Positions 1 to 8,170 of a stretch of DNA of 35,723 nucleotides are shown here, in pieces. Made by a program: the position numbers and the translations under genes. Position 1 is the first letter of the stretch; each line of letters opens with the position of its first letter. Source of the stretch: Paracoccaceae bacterium (GTDB lineage Bacteria > Pseudomonadota > Alphaproteobacteria > Rhodobacterales > Rhodobacteraceae). The stretch is taken from positions 1-35,723 of the forward strand of contig CANBRQ010000023.1 of assembly GCA_947371955.1 (NCBI GenBank). Reading direction: 5' to 3'. Below the pieces are notes generated by a model. The model was given only the letters and a program-made list of their open reading frames with translations, was not told the origin of the DNA and did not search any database.

Positions 1-848
1 TCCATGCCGAAACGCAGGCCAAGATCTGCTGCCAGATCGGCCACTCGGGCCGCAAGGGCTCCACGCAGGTCGGCTGGGCGGAGGGTGATGCCCCCCTGCC
101 CCACGGCAACTGGCCGGTGATGAGCGCCTCGGCGATCCCGTGGACTACGGACAATCAGGTGCCGAAAGAGATGGACCGGACGGACATGGACAAGGTCCTG
201 CTGCAGTTCGTGAAATCGACCGAGATGGCGAAGAATTGCGGCTTCGACATGATCGAACTGCACGCGGCGCATGGGTACCTCATCTCCAGCTTCATCAGCC
301 CGGTGTCGAACCAGCGCACGGATGACTACGGCGGCAGTCTGGAAAACCGGATGCGATATCCGCTGGAGGTTTTCGCGGCGATGCGCGCCGAATGGCCGGG
401 GTCCAAGCCGATGTCGGTCAGGATTTCCGCGACCGACTGGATGGGCGACGGCGGTGTGACACCTTCCGAAGCGGTGGAGATTGGCATGATGTTCGCCGCC
501 GCAGGGGCGGACATCATCGATGTCTCGGCAGGCCAGACCTCGACCGAGGCCAAACCGATCTATGGCCGCATGTTCCAGACCCCCTTCAGCGACCGCATCC
601 GGAACGAGGCGGGCTTGGCGACGATGGCGGTTGGCAACATCACCGAGGCCGAACAGGTCAACCAGATCCTTCTGGCCGGCCGGGCGGACCTGGTCGCCTT
701 GGCGCGGCCCCACTTGGCCGATCCCTACTGGACGCTGCATCAGGCCGTGAAACTGGGCGACCCGACCGCGTGGCCTTTGCCCTATCTGGCCGGGCGCGAT
801 CAGGCGGTGCGGCTCTTGTCCAAGGCGACCGAGGTTCTTCGGGCATGA
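1..848 (+). CDS. OYE-type reductase domain, C-terminal part of 2-aminobenzoyl-CoA (or salicylyl-CoA) monooxygenase/reductase, partial
   Basis: The reading frame is open from the left edge (first full codon at 3), so the start and any N-terminal domain lie outside; 281 residues are visible. The visible part is an old yellow enzyme FMN barrel: [14 protein letters not shown] near the start, then [16 protein letters not shown] and [14 protein letters not shown], which form the active-site and FMN-binding core. In the known fusion family an N-terminal flavin monooxygenase domain hydroxylates the ring of 2-aminobenzoyl-CoA and the OYE domain then reduces it, giving a non-aromatic oxo-cyclohexene-CoA. 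Databases often call relatives salicylyl-CoA 5-hydroxylase/oxidoreductase. A stand-alone OYE reductase cannot be excluded because the N-terminus is missing. The downstream CoA ligase and beta-oxidation genes support the fusion reading. The stop overlaps the next start (ATGA). Confidence 0.8.
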   Translation, partial: HAETQAKICCQIGHSGRKGSTQVGWAEGDAPLPHGNWPVMSASAIPWTTDNQVPKEMDRTDMDKVLLQFVKSTEMAKNCGFDMIELHAAHGYLISSFISPVSNQRTDDYGGSLENRMRYPLEVFAAMRAEWPGSKPMSVRISATDWMGDGGVTPSEAVEIGMMFAAAGADIIDVSAGQTSTEAKPIYGRMFQTPFSDRIRNEAGLATMAVGNITEAEQVNQILLAGRADLVALARPHLADPYWTLHQAVKLGDPTAWPLPYLAGRDQAVRLLSKATEVLRA

Positions 849-1579
849 ACGGCAAGCGCGTTCTGGTCACCGGCGGCGGGTCAGGCACGGGCGCGGACCT
901 CGCCTTGGGTTTTGCAAAAGCGGGGGCCGAGGTCGTGATCTGTGGCCGCCGGGTGGAGGCCTTGGCGCAGATTGCTGCGCAACATTCCGCCATCCGGGCT
1001 CTGCCCTGCGATGTCACCGATGAGGCCTCGGTTCAGGCGCTGTTCGCGGCCGCCGGGCCCTTGGACATCGTCATCGCCAATGCCGGACAGGCGGATTCCG
1101 CGCCGTTTCACAAGACCTCGCTCGACCAGTGGAACGCCATGCTGGCCGTCAACCTGACCGGCGTGTTCCTGACCTTCCGTGAGGGCTTGCGGCAGATGCA
1201 GGGCTGGGGTCGCTTGGTGGCGGTCTGTTCGACGGCGGGGGTGAAGGGCTACGCCAAGGTAGCGCCCTATGCGGCGGCCAAGCATGGCGTGATGGGCATG
1301 GTGCGGTCTTTGGCGCTGGAAGTCGCGAAGGGGCCGGTAACGGTCAATGCGATTTGTCCGGGGTTTCTGGATACCGAAATGACCGACCAGTCGATCCGCA
1401 TCATCAGCGAAAAGACCGGGCGCTCCCCGGCGCAGGCCAAGGCTGCGCTGGAAGGTCTGAACCCCCAAGGCCGGCTGTTCCAGCCCTCCGAAGTGACGGC
1501 AGCGGCGCTGTATCTCTGCGGGCCGGGGTCGGAGGGTATCAACGGCCAAGCCATCGTGATCGCGGGGGGCGAGGTGTGA
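845..1579 (+). CDS. SDR-family NAD(P)-dependent dehydrogenase
   Basis: A 244-residue classical short-chain dehydrogenase/reductase. The dinucleotide-binding TGGGSGTG is at residues 9-16, NAG at 79-81, and the catalytic set is Ser129, Tyr142 and Lys146 (YAAAK), with the usual spacing. The ATG at 845 overlaps the previous stop by four bases, and a longer reading from 392 only runs through the upstream gene in another frame. In the aromatic-CoA operon it would probably act as a 3-hydroxyacyl-CoA or ring alcohol dehydrogenase on the dearomatised intermediate. That role is inferred from neighbours; SDR sequence alone does not give the substrate. Confidence 0.9.
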   Translation: MNGKRVLVTGGGSGTGADLALGFAKAGAEVVICGRRVEALAQIAAQHSAIRALPCDVTDEASVQALFAAAGPLDIVIANAGQADSAPFHKTSLDQWNAMLAVNLTGVFLTFREGLRQMQGWGRLVAVCSTAGVKGYAKVAPYAAAKHGVMGMVRSLALEVAKGPVTVNAICPGFLDTEMTDQSIRIISEKTGRSPAQAKAALEGLNPQGRLFQPSEVTAAALYLCGPGSEGINGQAIVIAGGEV

Positions 1580-2010
1580 GCGACCCTCTGTCCAAGCGCC
1601 GGCTCAAGATGTGGATCAGGCTTCTGGGCGTGACCCGCGCCGCCGAGTCGGAATTGCGAGAGTTTCTGCGGGTCAAGCACGACACCACTCTGCCCCGGTT
1701 TGACGTAATGGCGGCTTTGTACCGGCGGCGGGAGGGGGTGACGATGTCGGAACTTTCCCGCATGCTGCTGGTGTCGAACGGCAATGCAACGACGGTTGTG
1801 GACCGGCTTGAGAAGGACGGTCTGGTGCGGCGCACGCCGTCTGAAACCGACCGGCGCACGGTGTTCGTGGCTTTGACCACTGAGGGTCTGGCGCAATTCG
1901 AGGTCTTTGCCGCGCAGCATGAGGCCGAGGTGGGCCGTGTCTTCGGCGGGCTTTCGGAAGGCGATCTGGACCAGCTTACGGATATTCTGAAACGGATGGG
2001 GGCGAGATGA
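1576..2010 (+). CDS. MarR-family transcriptional regulator
   Basis: A 144-residue winged-helix regulator. The recognition region is [33 protein letters not shown], written here only as its landmarks: [19 protein letters not shown] then the [11 protein letters not shown] helix, followed by the wing with SETDRRT. The start is taken as GTG at 1576, overlapping the SDR stop as GTGA; an ATG at 1609 would shorten the protein by 11 residues. It lies inside the catabolic operon, so it is probably an autoregulated local repressor. MarR proteins of aromatic-CoA pathways commonly respond to a CoA-thioester intermediate, but its ligand and operator cannot be read here because the operon promoter is outside the window. 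Confidence 0.88.
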   Translation: MSDPLSKRRLKMWIRLLGVTRAAESELREFLRVKHDTTLPRFDVMAALYRRREGVTMSELSRMLLVSNGNATTVVDRLEKDGLVRRTPSETDRRTVFVALTTEGLAQFEVFAAQHEAEVGRVFGGLSEGDLDQLTDILKRMGAR

Positions 2011-2816
2011 AACTGGCGGAGAGAAAGCCCGAGCACTTCCTGTGGGAGGTCTCGGGACGGATTGCCACGCTGCGGCTGAACCGGCCAGAGCGCAAGAACC
2101 CCCTGACATTTGAATCCTATGCCGAGATGCGCGACCTGTTCCGCGATCTGGTCTATGCCGATGATGTGGATGTGGTGATCTTCGCGTCAAACGGCGGGAA
2201 CTTCTGTTCCGGCGGCGATGTGCATGAGATCATCGGGCCGCTGATCGGCCTGCCGATGAAGGAGCTTTTGGCCTTCACCCGGATGACCGGCGATCTGGTC
2301 AAGGCGATGATCGGGTGCGGCAAGCCGATCATCTCGGCGGTGGATGGGGTGGCGGTGGGGGCCGGGGCGATCATCGCCATGGCCTCCGACCTGCGGCTGG
2401 CCACGCCAGATGCGAAATGCGCATTCCTGTTCACGCGAGTTGGGTTGGCCGGCTGTGACATGGGGGCCTGTGCCATGCTGCCGCGGATCATCGGGCAGGG
2501 CCGTGCGGCGGAACTTTTGTACACCGGTCGCACGATGAACGCAGCCGAAGGCGAGCGTTGGGGCTTCTGGAACGCTCTGCATTCCTCTGAAACGCTGGAG
2601 GCCGAAGCGCGTGTCTTGGCGGAGCGTCTCGCCTCGGGCCCGACCTTTGCGCATTCCATCACCAAGACCCAGTTGAACCACGAATGGAACATGGGGCTGG
2701 AGCAGGCGATCGAGGCCGAGGCGCAGGCGCAGGCGATCTGCATGCAGACCAAGGACTTCGAGCGAGCCTACCGGGCTTTTGTCGCCAAGGAACGACCCGT
2801 GTTTGCCGGCAACTGA
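2007..2816 (+). CDS. Enoyl-CoA hydratase/isomerase (crotonase) family protein
   Basis: A 269-residue crotonase fold protein that probably hydrates or opens the ring of an enoyl-CoA intermediate. The two oxyanion-hole segments are present: NFCSGGDV (65-72) and [10 protein letters not shown] (112-121). The classical catalytic pair of glutamates is not conserved. The corresponding segment reads [19 protein letters not shown], with Asp151 near the second Glu position. This CDMG form is seen in a subgroup of crotonases and suggests chemistry other than plain hydration. The ATG overlaps the MarR stop by four bases, indicating translational coupling. The gene is followed by a hairpin repeat before the next gene. 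Confidence 0.88.
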   Translation: MKLAERKPEHFLWEVSGRIATLRLNRPERKNPLTFESYAEMRDLFRDLVYADDVDVVIFASNGGNFCSGGDVHEIIGPLIGLPMKELLAFTRMTGDLVKAMIGCGKPIISAVDGVAVGAGAIIAMASDLRLATPDAKCAFLFTRVGLAGCDMGACAMLPRIIGQGRAAELLYTGRTMNAAEGERWGFWNALHSSETLEAEARVLAERLASGPTFAHSITKTQLNHEWNMGLEQAIEAEAQAQAICMQTKDFERAYRAFVAKERPVFAGN

Positions 2817-2818
2817 AG

Positions 2819-2867
2819 GCGGGGGCCAGCCCCCGCACCCCCGGGATATTTAAGCCAGAATGAAAGG
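2819..2867 (+). repeat. Hairpin-plus-tail repeat, copy A
   Basis: A perfect 8-bp stem (GCGGGGGC / GCCCCCGC, 2-base loop, 2819-2836) is followed by ACCCCCGGG and a tract reading ATATTTAAGCCAGAATGAAA then GG (to 2867). A second copy lies at 17781-17834 on the other strand. The final GAAAGG lies 10 bases before the ATG at 2878 and can serve as its ribosome binding site. The ATG inside the tract (2860) belongs to the repeat and is probably not the start. The hairpin may also weaken read-through within the operon. Confidence 0.75.
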
Positions 2868-2877
2868 CGCAAGGCGG

Positions 2878-4014
2878 ATGAGCGACAAGAGTTTCCTCGA
2901 TTGGCCCTTCTTTGAGGCGCGGCATCGGGAATTGGCGGCGGCGCTGGAAGACTGGTGCGGTGCGCATCTGCCCGTTGATCATGGCGACGTCGATGAAGCG
3001 TGCCGGGGGCTGGTGGCCAGCTTGGGCGCGGGTGGCTGGTTGCAGCACTCGGGCGGCAGTCTGGATGTGCGGACCCTGTGCCTGATCCGCGAGACTTTAG
3101 CACGGCATGATGGCTTGGCGGATTTTGCCTTTGCCATGCAGGGCTTGGGGATGGGGCCGGTGTCATTGTTCGGCACGCCTGAGCAGAAGCTTTGGCTGGA
3201 ACGGACGCGGGCCGGGACCGCGATCTCGGCCTTTGCGCTGACCGAACCCGGCTCGGGCTCGGACGTGGCGGCGACGTCGACGGTGGCGGACCGGGTGCAG
3301 GGTGGCTGGCGGATCAGCGGAGAGAAGACCTGGATCTCGAACGGCGGGATTGCGGATGTCTATGTGATCTTTGCGCGGACCGGAGAGGCACCGGGGGCGC
3401 GCGGCATTTCGGCGTTTCTGATGCCCGCCGATGTGCCGGGCTTGACGGTTGAGGAAAGGCTGGAGGTGATTGCGCCGCATCCCTTGGCGCGACTGCGCCT
3501 GGACGGGGTGGAATTGCCGGAGGGCGCCTTGATCGGCAAGGCCGGTGAGGGATTCAAACTGGCGATGTCCGTGCTGGATGTGTTCCGGTCAACGGTGGGT
3601 GCCGCCGCTTTGGGCTTTGCGCGGCGGGCTTTGGATGAGACCCTTGCACGGGTGACATCCCGGCGCATTCAGGGGCAGGCCTTGGCCGAGTTGCAGATGG
3701 TGCAGGGGCATCTGGCCGACATGGCGCTTGAAATTGATGCCGCCGCCCTGCTGGTCTACTGCGCCGCCTGGACCAAAGACATGGGCGCAGCGAGGGTGAC
3801 ACGCGAAGCCGCGATGGCCAAGCTGTACGCCACCGAAGCCGCACAACGCGTCATCGACATGGCCGTGCAACTGCATGGCGGCGATGGGGTCCGGCATGGC
3901 TCGGTTGTTGAACGCCTGTACCGCGAGATCCGGGCACTGCGGATTTATGAAGGCGCAAGCGATGTGCAGCGCGTGGTGATTGCCCGCTCCATCCTGCCAA
4001 AGGAGGCGACATGA
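2878..4014 (+). CDS. Acyl-CoA dehydrogenase family protein
   Basis: A 378-residue flavoprotein of usual acyl-CoA dehydrogenase length. It carries the FAD-binding signature [11 protein letters not shown], the WISNGG segment, and near the C-terminus the LHGGDG motif and [10 protein letters not shown], whose Glu358 sits where the catalytic base is found in many family members. It would oxidise an acyl-CoA formed during ring degradation, passing electrons to ETF. The start is placed at 2878 (MSDKSFLD), 10 bases after GAAAGG; an in-frame ATG at 2860 lies inside a repeated element also found elsewhere in the window. Its stop overlaps the following RidA-like gene by four bases. Confidence 0.92.
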   Translation: MSDKSFLDWPFFEARHRELAAALEDWCGAHLPVDHGDVDEACRGLVASLGAGGWLQHSGGSLDVRTLCLIRETLARHDGLADFAFAMQGLGMGPVSLFGTPEQKLWLERTRAGTAISAFALTEPGSGSDVAATSTVADRVQGGWRISGEKTWISNGGIADVYVIFARTGEAPGARGISAFLMPADVPGLTVEERLEVIAPHPLARLRLDGVELPEGALIGKAGEGFKLAMSVLDVFRSTVGAAALGFARRALDETLARVTSRRIQGQALAELQMVQGHLADMALEIDAAALLVYCAAWTKDMGAARVTREAAMAKLYATEAAQRVIDMAVQLHGGDGVRHGSVVERLYREIRALRIYEGASDVQRVVIARSILPKEAT

Positions 4015-4415
4015 CTTCTCCGCACGACTTTCTGCATCCCAAGGGGTGGAAGGCCACCCCGGGCTATTCCAGCGGCGTTTCGGCCAAGGGGCGTCTGGTG
4101 CTCACCGGCGGCATCATCGGCTGGAACGGCCAGCAAGAGTTTGAAACGGATGACTTTGCCGGGCAGGTGGCGCAGGCGCTGCGCTCGATCGTCGAGGTGC
4201 TGGCTTGCGGCGGGGCCAAGCCCGAACATCTGGTGCGGCTGACGTGGTATGTCACGGACAAGCGTGAATACCTAGGTAGCCTGAAGGAAATTGGCCGGGC
4301 CTACCGCGAGGTCATCGGCAAGCACTTCCCGGCCATGGCCCTGGTGCAGGTGGTGGCCTTGGTGGAAGATCGGGCGAAGGTGGAAATCGAAGCGACGGCT
4401 GTGGTGCCGGAATAG
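4011..4415 (+). CDS. RidA-like (Rid/YjgF) family protein lacking the canonical Arg
   Basis: A 134-residue single-domain Rid protein of normal length. [16 protein letters not shown] and the C-terminal VEIEATAVV are typical. True RidA enamine/imine deaminases have Arg in the P-A-x motif; here the motif reads [10 protein letters not shown], with Met109 in that place. By family knowledge this puts it with the Rid groups that lack demonstrated deaminase activity. Rid-like proteins recur in 2-aminobenzoate-CoA clusters, where an enamine intermediate is expected, so a role in releasing the amino group is attractive but weakened by the missing Arg. It overlaps the dehydrogenase gene by four bases and precedes the ligase by eight. 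Confidence 0.88.
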   Translation: MTSPHDFLHPKGWKATPGYSSGVSAKGRLVLTGGIIGWNGQQEFETDDFAGQVAQALRSIVEVLACGGAKPEHLVRLTWYVTDKREYLGSLKEIGRAYREVIGKHFPAMALVQVVALVEDRAKVEIEATAVVPE

Positions 4416-4423
4416 GAGGGGCG

Positions 4424-6034
4424 ATGCTGGGACCGACGGGACATGTTGACACATTCACGCGGGACAGGCTGCCCGCATCTGACCATTGGCCGGAAATCAC
4501 GCCGGTCTTCCATTATCCGGACCACCTGAACGCCGGGGTCGAACTTTGTGACCGCATGGTCGAGCGCGGCTTTGGCGACCATGTGGCCTTGATCGGCAAC
4601 GGGCGGCAGCGGACCTACAAGGAACTGGCCGACTGGTCGAACCGCATCGCCCACGCGCTGGTCGAGGTCTATGGCCTCAAGCCCGGCAACCGGGTGCTGA
4701 TCCGGTCTGCCAACAACCCCGCGATGGTGGCGGCCTGGCTGGCTGCGACCAAGGCGGGGGCGGTGGTGGTCAATACCATGCCGATGCTGCGGGCCGGGGA
4801 ACTGACCGCGATTGTCGACAAGGCAGAGATCACCCACGCGCTGTGCGATACGCGGCTGATGGAGGAACTGGTCACCTGCGCCAAAGGCTCGGCCTATCTG
4901 CGGACGGTGGTGGGGTTTGATGGCACGGCCAACCATGATGCGGAACTGGACCGGGTGGCGCTGTCCAAGCCGGTGCGCTTTGCTGCCGTGCAGACGGGCC
5001 GCGATGATGTGGCTTTGCTGGGCTTCACCTCGGGCACGACCGGAGAGCCCAAGGCCACCATGCATTTCCACCGCGATCTGCTGATCATCGCCGATGGCTA
5101 TGCCAAGGAAGTGCTGAAGGTCACGCCGGAGGATATCTTCGTAGGCTCTCCGCCCTTGGCCTTCACCTTCGGGCTTGGCGGTCTGGCGATCTTTCCCCTG
5201 CGCTTTGGTGCGGCGGCGGCACTGCTGGAGCAGGCAAGCCCGGCCAACATGATCTCGCTCATTCAAGAGCACAAGGCGACGGTCTGCTTCACCGCCCCCA
5301 CCGCCTACCGGGCGATGCTGAAGGCGATGGAGGCGGGGGCAGATCTGTCCTCGCTGCGGGCGGCGGTCAGTGCCGGGGAAACCCTGCCCGCGCCGGTCTA
5401 TCAGGAATGGATGGAGCGGACCGGCAAGCCGATGCTGGATGGCATCGGTGCGACCGAGATGCTGCATATCTTCATCACAAACCGCTTCGAGGATCACCGC
5501 CCCGGCTGCACCGGGCGTCCGGTCGGTGGCTACGAAGCGAAGATCGTCAATGAGGACATGGTCGAGGTGCCACGCGGCGAGGTCGGGCGGCTGGCCGTGC
5601 GCGGGCCGACCGGCTGCCGCTACATGGCGGATGACCGGCAACAGAAATACGTGAAGGGCGGCTGGAACCTGACCGGCGATAGCTTCTGGCAGGACGAAGA
5701 GGGCCGCTTTCACTTCGCCGCGCGGTCTGACGACATGATCATCTCGGCTGGCTACAACATCGCGGGGCCAGAGGTTGAGGCAGCCCTGCTCTCGCACCCC
5801 GCTGTGCTGGAATGCGCCGTGGTGAGTGCTGTGGACGAGGAACGCGGCCATATCGTCGAGGCGCATGTGGTGCTGGCCACAGGCCATGAACCCTCGGACC
5901 TACTGATCCGAATCCTGCAAGATCATGTGAAGCGCGTCATCGCACCCTACAAGTACCCGCGCCGGGTCGTATTCACCGATGCCCTGCCGAAGACGCAGAC
6001 CGGCAAAATCCAGCGGTTCCGGCTGAAAACCTGA
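4424..6034 (+). CDS. AMP-forming benzoate-CoA-ligase-type enzyme, likely 2-aminobenzoate-CoA ligase
   Basis: A 536-residue member of the ANL adenylating family. The P-loop-like TSGTTGEPK is at residues 202-210, GATE follows in the mid-region, SDDMIISAGYN marks the hinge, and PKTQTGKIQR near the end carries Lys528, the adenylation lysine. Overall length and the text around GATEMLHIF resemble benzoate/2-aminobenzoate-CoA ligases. It activates an aromatic acid with ATP and CoA in the cytoplasm, the first step for the pathway encoded upstream. GAGGGG lies just before the ATG. It is the last gene of the operon and is followed directly by a strong hairpin. The exact aromatic acid is inferred from the OYE-type gene. 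Confidence 0.85.
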   Translation: MLGPTGHVDTFTRDRLPASDHWPEITPVFHYPDHLNAGVELCDRMVERGFGDHVALIGNGRQRTYKELADWSNRIAHALVEVYGLKPGNRVLIRSANNPAMVAAWLAATKAGAVVVNTMPMLRAGELTAIVDKAEITHALCDTRLMEELVTCAKGSAYLRTVVGFDGTANHDAELDRVALSKPVRFAAVQTGRDDVALLGFTSGTTGEPKATMHFHRDLLIIADGYAKEVLKVTPEDIFVGSPPLAFTFGLGGLAIFPLRFGAAAALLEQASPANMISLIQEHKATVCFTAPTAYRAMLKAMEAGADLSSLRAAVSAGETLPAPVYQEWMERTGKPMLDGIGATEMLHIFITNRFEDHRPGCTGRPVGGYEAKIVNEDMVEVPRGEVGRLAVRGPTGCRYMADDRQQKYVKGGWNLTGDSFWQDEEGRFHFAARSDDMIISAGYNIAGPEVEAALLSHPAVLECAVVSAVDEERGHIVEAHVVLATGHEPSDLLIRILQDHVKRVIAPYKYPRRVVFTDALPKTQTGKIQRFRLKT

Positions 6035-6037
6035 CAC

Positions 6038-6066
6038 CCCAAAAATTTTCGCCGAAAATTTTTGGG
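6038..6066. terminator. Bidirectional hairpin terminator
   Basis: A perfect 13-bp inverted repeat (CCCAAAAATTTTC, GCC loop, GAAAATTTTTGGG) sits between the convergent ligase (+) and sensor kinase (-) genes. The A- and T-rich arms give a U-run on either strand. A related but imperfect hairpin is at 12135-12164, also between convergent genes. Confidence 0.85.
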
Positions 6067-6075
6067 ACACCACCT

Positions 6076-7389
6076 TCAGGCGAGGGGTAAAGCCACTTGG
6101 AATCCGCGGTCTTTGATCACCGGAGACAGTAGCGTCAGGTCCTTGCCCAAACCGCGCGCGATGCCTGCGGCGATGGCAAGGCCCAAGCCCGACCCGCTGC
6201 TGCGCGCCCCGGCCCGTTCAAAGCGCATGGTCAGGGTCGACAGGATTTCCGGCGGTATCGCCGGGCAATCGTTGGTCACCGAAAAGACTCCGGTGGGCGA
6301 CAAAGACACCGAAACGGTCGCCTGCGTGCCGTGCACCAAGGCGTTCTCGATCAGGTTCCGGGCCAGAACCGCAAAAGCATCCGGGTCCAGCCGAGACGGT
6401 ACTGCGGTTTTCGGAACATCGGCGGTGATGCGTCCGGGATGGCTGCGGCTGAAGTCATTCAGCACCACGTTCAGGATCGGCACCAGATCGGCCTGCTCGG
6501 CTGCGATCATCGCCCCCCCCTCGGCCCGGGCAAGTTGCATGAGCTTTTCTGCAAGCCGGGCGAGGCGCTTCAGTTCAGCCTCAACCTGCGCCGCCCTTTG
6601 CCGCAAAGGCCCCTCCGGGCTTTCGGCAACCAGCCGCTGCGTCTGCGCCAAGGTCGCCGCTATCGGCGTGCGAAGTTCGTGCGCGGCATTGGCTGCGAAG
6701 GACCGCTCGGCCTGCAGGGCGCGCTTCAGCCGGGCCATCAGGCGGTTGGCGGCCTGCTGGATCGGGATCAGTTCGGTGCGCAGACCCGACAGGTCCAAGG
6801 GAGTCAGGTCATCCGCCCCCTTCAGCCGGATCGCCACCGACAGATGCCCCAGGGGCCGCAACCCCCGCCGCACCCACAGGGCCACGCCAATCAGCGACAG
6901 GGGCAGCAGCACCCCCAGAGGAACCAGCATCGCCAGCACCGTCTCGCGCAACGCGGTCTGGCGGTGCGTCAGCGGTTCGGCGACCTGAATCGTATACTGC
7001 CCCGACACGGCAGAGCGGCTGAACACCCGGTGGCTTTCGGTGGTGAAGAAGCCCTGCCCCTTGACCTGATCGAAAATCTTGGCGTCGGCGTCATGCGAAT
7101 ACATCAGGATCTTGGCATCGGCGTCGCGGATCACATAGGTGATCTTCTCGTCATGCTGGGCAATCGGCAGAATCTTCTGCGCCACAGCCGCCCCGTCCGA
7201 GGCGATCAGTTCCACCACCGCCAGCGGCAGGATCCGTTCTCCGGTCTCCTGCAAAGCCGCGTCAAACGACTCGTCAATCTCGCGCCGCACCACGAAGGTG
7301 GAGCCGACCACCGCCCCCAACCACAGCACCACAAGGATGGCCGAAACACCCACGGCCAACTGGCCGCGCAAGGATCTCATCAGGTTCAT
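6076..7389 (-). CDS. Two-component sensor histidine kinase
   Basis: A 437-residue membrane kinase. Transmembrane segments lie at about 10-33 and 150-173, enclosing a periplasmic sensing region of roughly 115 residues. The dimerisation/phospho-acceptor helix has AAHELRTP with His237. The ATPase domain has NLIENALVHG (Asn349) and GSGLGLAIA. The start is the ATG at 7389, overlapping the response regulator stop (ATGA); the reading frame extends further upstream only into the regulator gene. Layout resembles QseC/TctE-type kinases. Divergent placement beside the PepSY/DUF2271/ApbE genes suggests it controls them, with a redox or metal signal as one possibility. The gene ends at a shared terminator. 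Confidence 0.92.
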   Translation of the reverse strand: MNLMRSLRGQLAVGVSAILVVLWLGAVVGSTFVVRREIDESFDAALQETGERILPLAVVELIASDGAAVAQKILPIAQHDEKITYVIRDADAKILMYSHDADAKIFDQVKGQGFFTTESHRVFSRSAVSGQYTIQVAEPLTHRQTALRETVLAMLVPLGVLLPLSLIGVALWVRRGLRPLGHLSVAIRLKGADDLTPLDLSGLRTELIPIQQAANRLMARLKRALQAERSFAANAAHELRTPIAATLAQTQRLVAESPEGPLRQRAAQVEAELKRLARLAEKLMQLARAEGGAMIAAEQADLVPILNVVLNDFSRSHPGRITADVPKTAVPSRLDPDAFAVLARNLIENALVHGTQATVSVSLSPTGVFSVTNDCPAIPPEILSTLTMRFERAGARSSGSGLGLAIAAGIARGLGKDLTLLSPVIKDRGFQVALPLA

Positions 7390-8045
7390 GGCGTGCCCAA
7401 CCGGTAACCCAAGCCTCGGATCGTATGCACCACGTCTTTCCCCAATTTCTTGCGCAAGCGGCTGACATAAACCTCGATCGTGTTGCTTTCGACCTCGGCA
7501 TCGAAGGAGTACAGCTGATCCTCGATCTGGCTTTTCGAGACGATCTGCCCCGGACGCTGCAACAATGCCTCGAATATGATCCACTCGCGTTGCGACAGAT
7601 CAATCTGACCGTCAGGCCCGTGAATCGCATGGGCGGCAAGGTCAATCTCAAGGCCCCCAAGCGAGATCAGCGGGTTCGGATTGCCGGAATAGCGGCGGGC
7701 GACGGCGTTGATGCGGGCGGTCAGTTCGGCAAGGTCGAAGGGCTTGACGATGTAATCGTCGGCACCAGCGTTCAGCCCCTCGATCCGTTCGGTGATGCGG
7801 TCATGCGCCGTCAGGATCATCACCGGCGTGACAGACCCCTTGGCGCGCAACGCCTTCAGGAAATCAAGGCCACGGCCATCGGGCAACCCAAGGTCCAGAA
7901 GGATCAGGTCATAGGACATCGTCGCCACCAGATCGCGGGCATAGGCCAGCGTCGGCGCCAGGTCCGGCACATGGCCTTCGGCGGCGATCTCGTCGCGCAC
8001 GGCGCTTCCCAGCCCGGGGTCATCTTCGATCAGCAGAATACGCAT
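7386..8045 (-). CDS. OmpR-family response regulator
   Basis: A 219-residue regulator. The receiver domain has acidic residues at 8-9 (IEDD), phospho-acceptor Asp51 in LLDLGLPDG, and the conserved Lys in VKPFD. The C-terminal winged helix contains LSQREWIIFEALLQRPGQIV and ends with VSRLRKKLG and IRGLGYRLG. The start is the ATG at 8045 with GGAGGA a few bases upstream. It is the first gene of a two-gene operon with the sensor kinase. Two direct-repeat boxes with 11-base spacing just upstream fit binding by an OmpR-family dimer and suggest both autoregulation and control of the divergent genes. Confidence 0.93.
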   Translation of the reverse strand: MRILLIEDDPGLGSAVRDEIAAEGHVPDLAPTLAYARDLVATMSYDLILLDLGLPDGRGLDFLKALRAKGSVTPVMILTAHDRITERIEGLNAGADDYIVKPFDLAELTARINAVARRYSGNPNPLISLGGLEIDLAAHAIHGPDGQIDLSQREWIIFEALLQRPGQIVSKSQIEDQLYSFDAEVESNTIEVYVSRLRKKLGKDVVHTIRGLGYRLGTP

Positions 8046-8076
8046 GCGTCCTCCATGATCCCCTATGCCGTGATTT

Positions 8077-8095
8077 AGCTGACACCAAGCTGAAC
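8077..8095 (-). promoter_or_regulatory. Predicted response-regulator box 1, facing the two-component operon
   Basis: On the minus strand this reads GTTCAGCTTGGTGTCAGCT: two TCAGCT units repeated 11 bases apart, one helical turn, as expected for OmpR-type regulators. It matches box 2 on the opposite strand at 15 of 19 positions and ends about 30 bases before the regulator start codon. Confidence 0.6.
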
Positions 8096-8111
8096 GGCAG
8101 GGCAAGGTGGC

Positions 8112-8130
8112 GTTCAGGTGGCTGTCAGGT
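8112..8130 (+). promoter_or_regulatory. Predicted response-regulator box 2, facing the PepSY operon
   Basis: The plus strand reads GTTCAGGTGGCTGTCAGGT, with TCAGGT at 8114 and again at 8125 (11-base spacing). It lies about 40 bases before the PepSY gene start, in the orientation opposite to box 1. Confidence 0.6.
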
Positions 8131-8170
8131 TCACAGTGCTGGTGAAGCCTTGCAAACAGGACACCCAACC

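Noticed and set aside
2860-2862. ATG at 2860 as start of the acyl-CoA dehydrogenase
   Set aside because: It lies inside the tail of a repeat found before an unrelated gene, leaves no ribosome binding site, and adds residues not typical for the family.
4301-5887. An open frame of 528 codons antisense to the CoA ligase
   Set aside because: The ligase on the plus strand has all ANL motifs; the antisense product has none.
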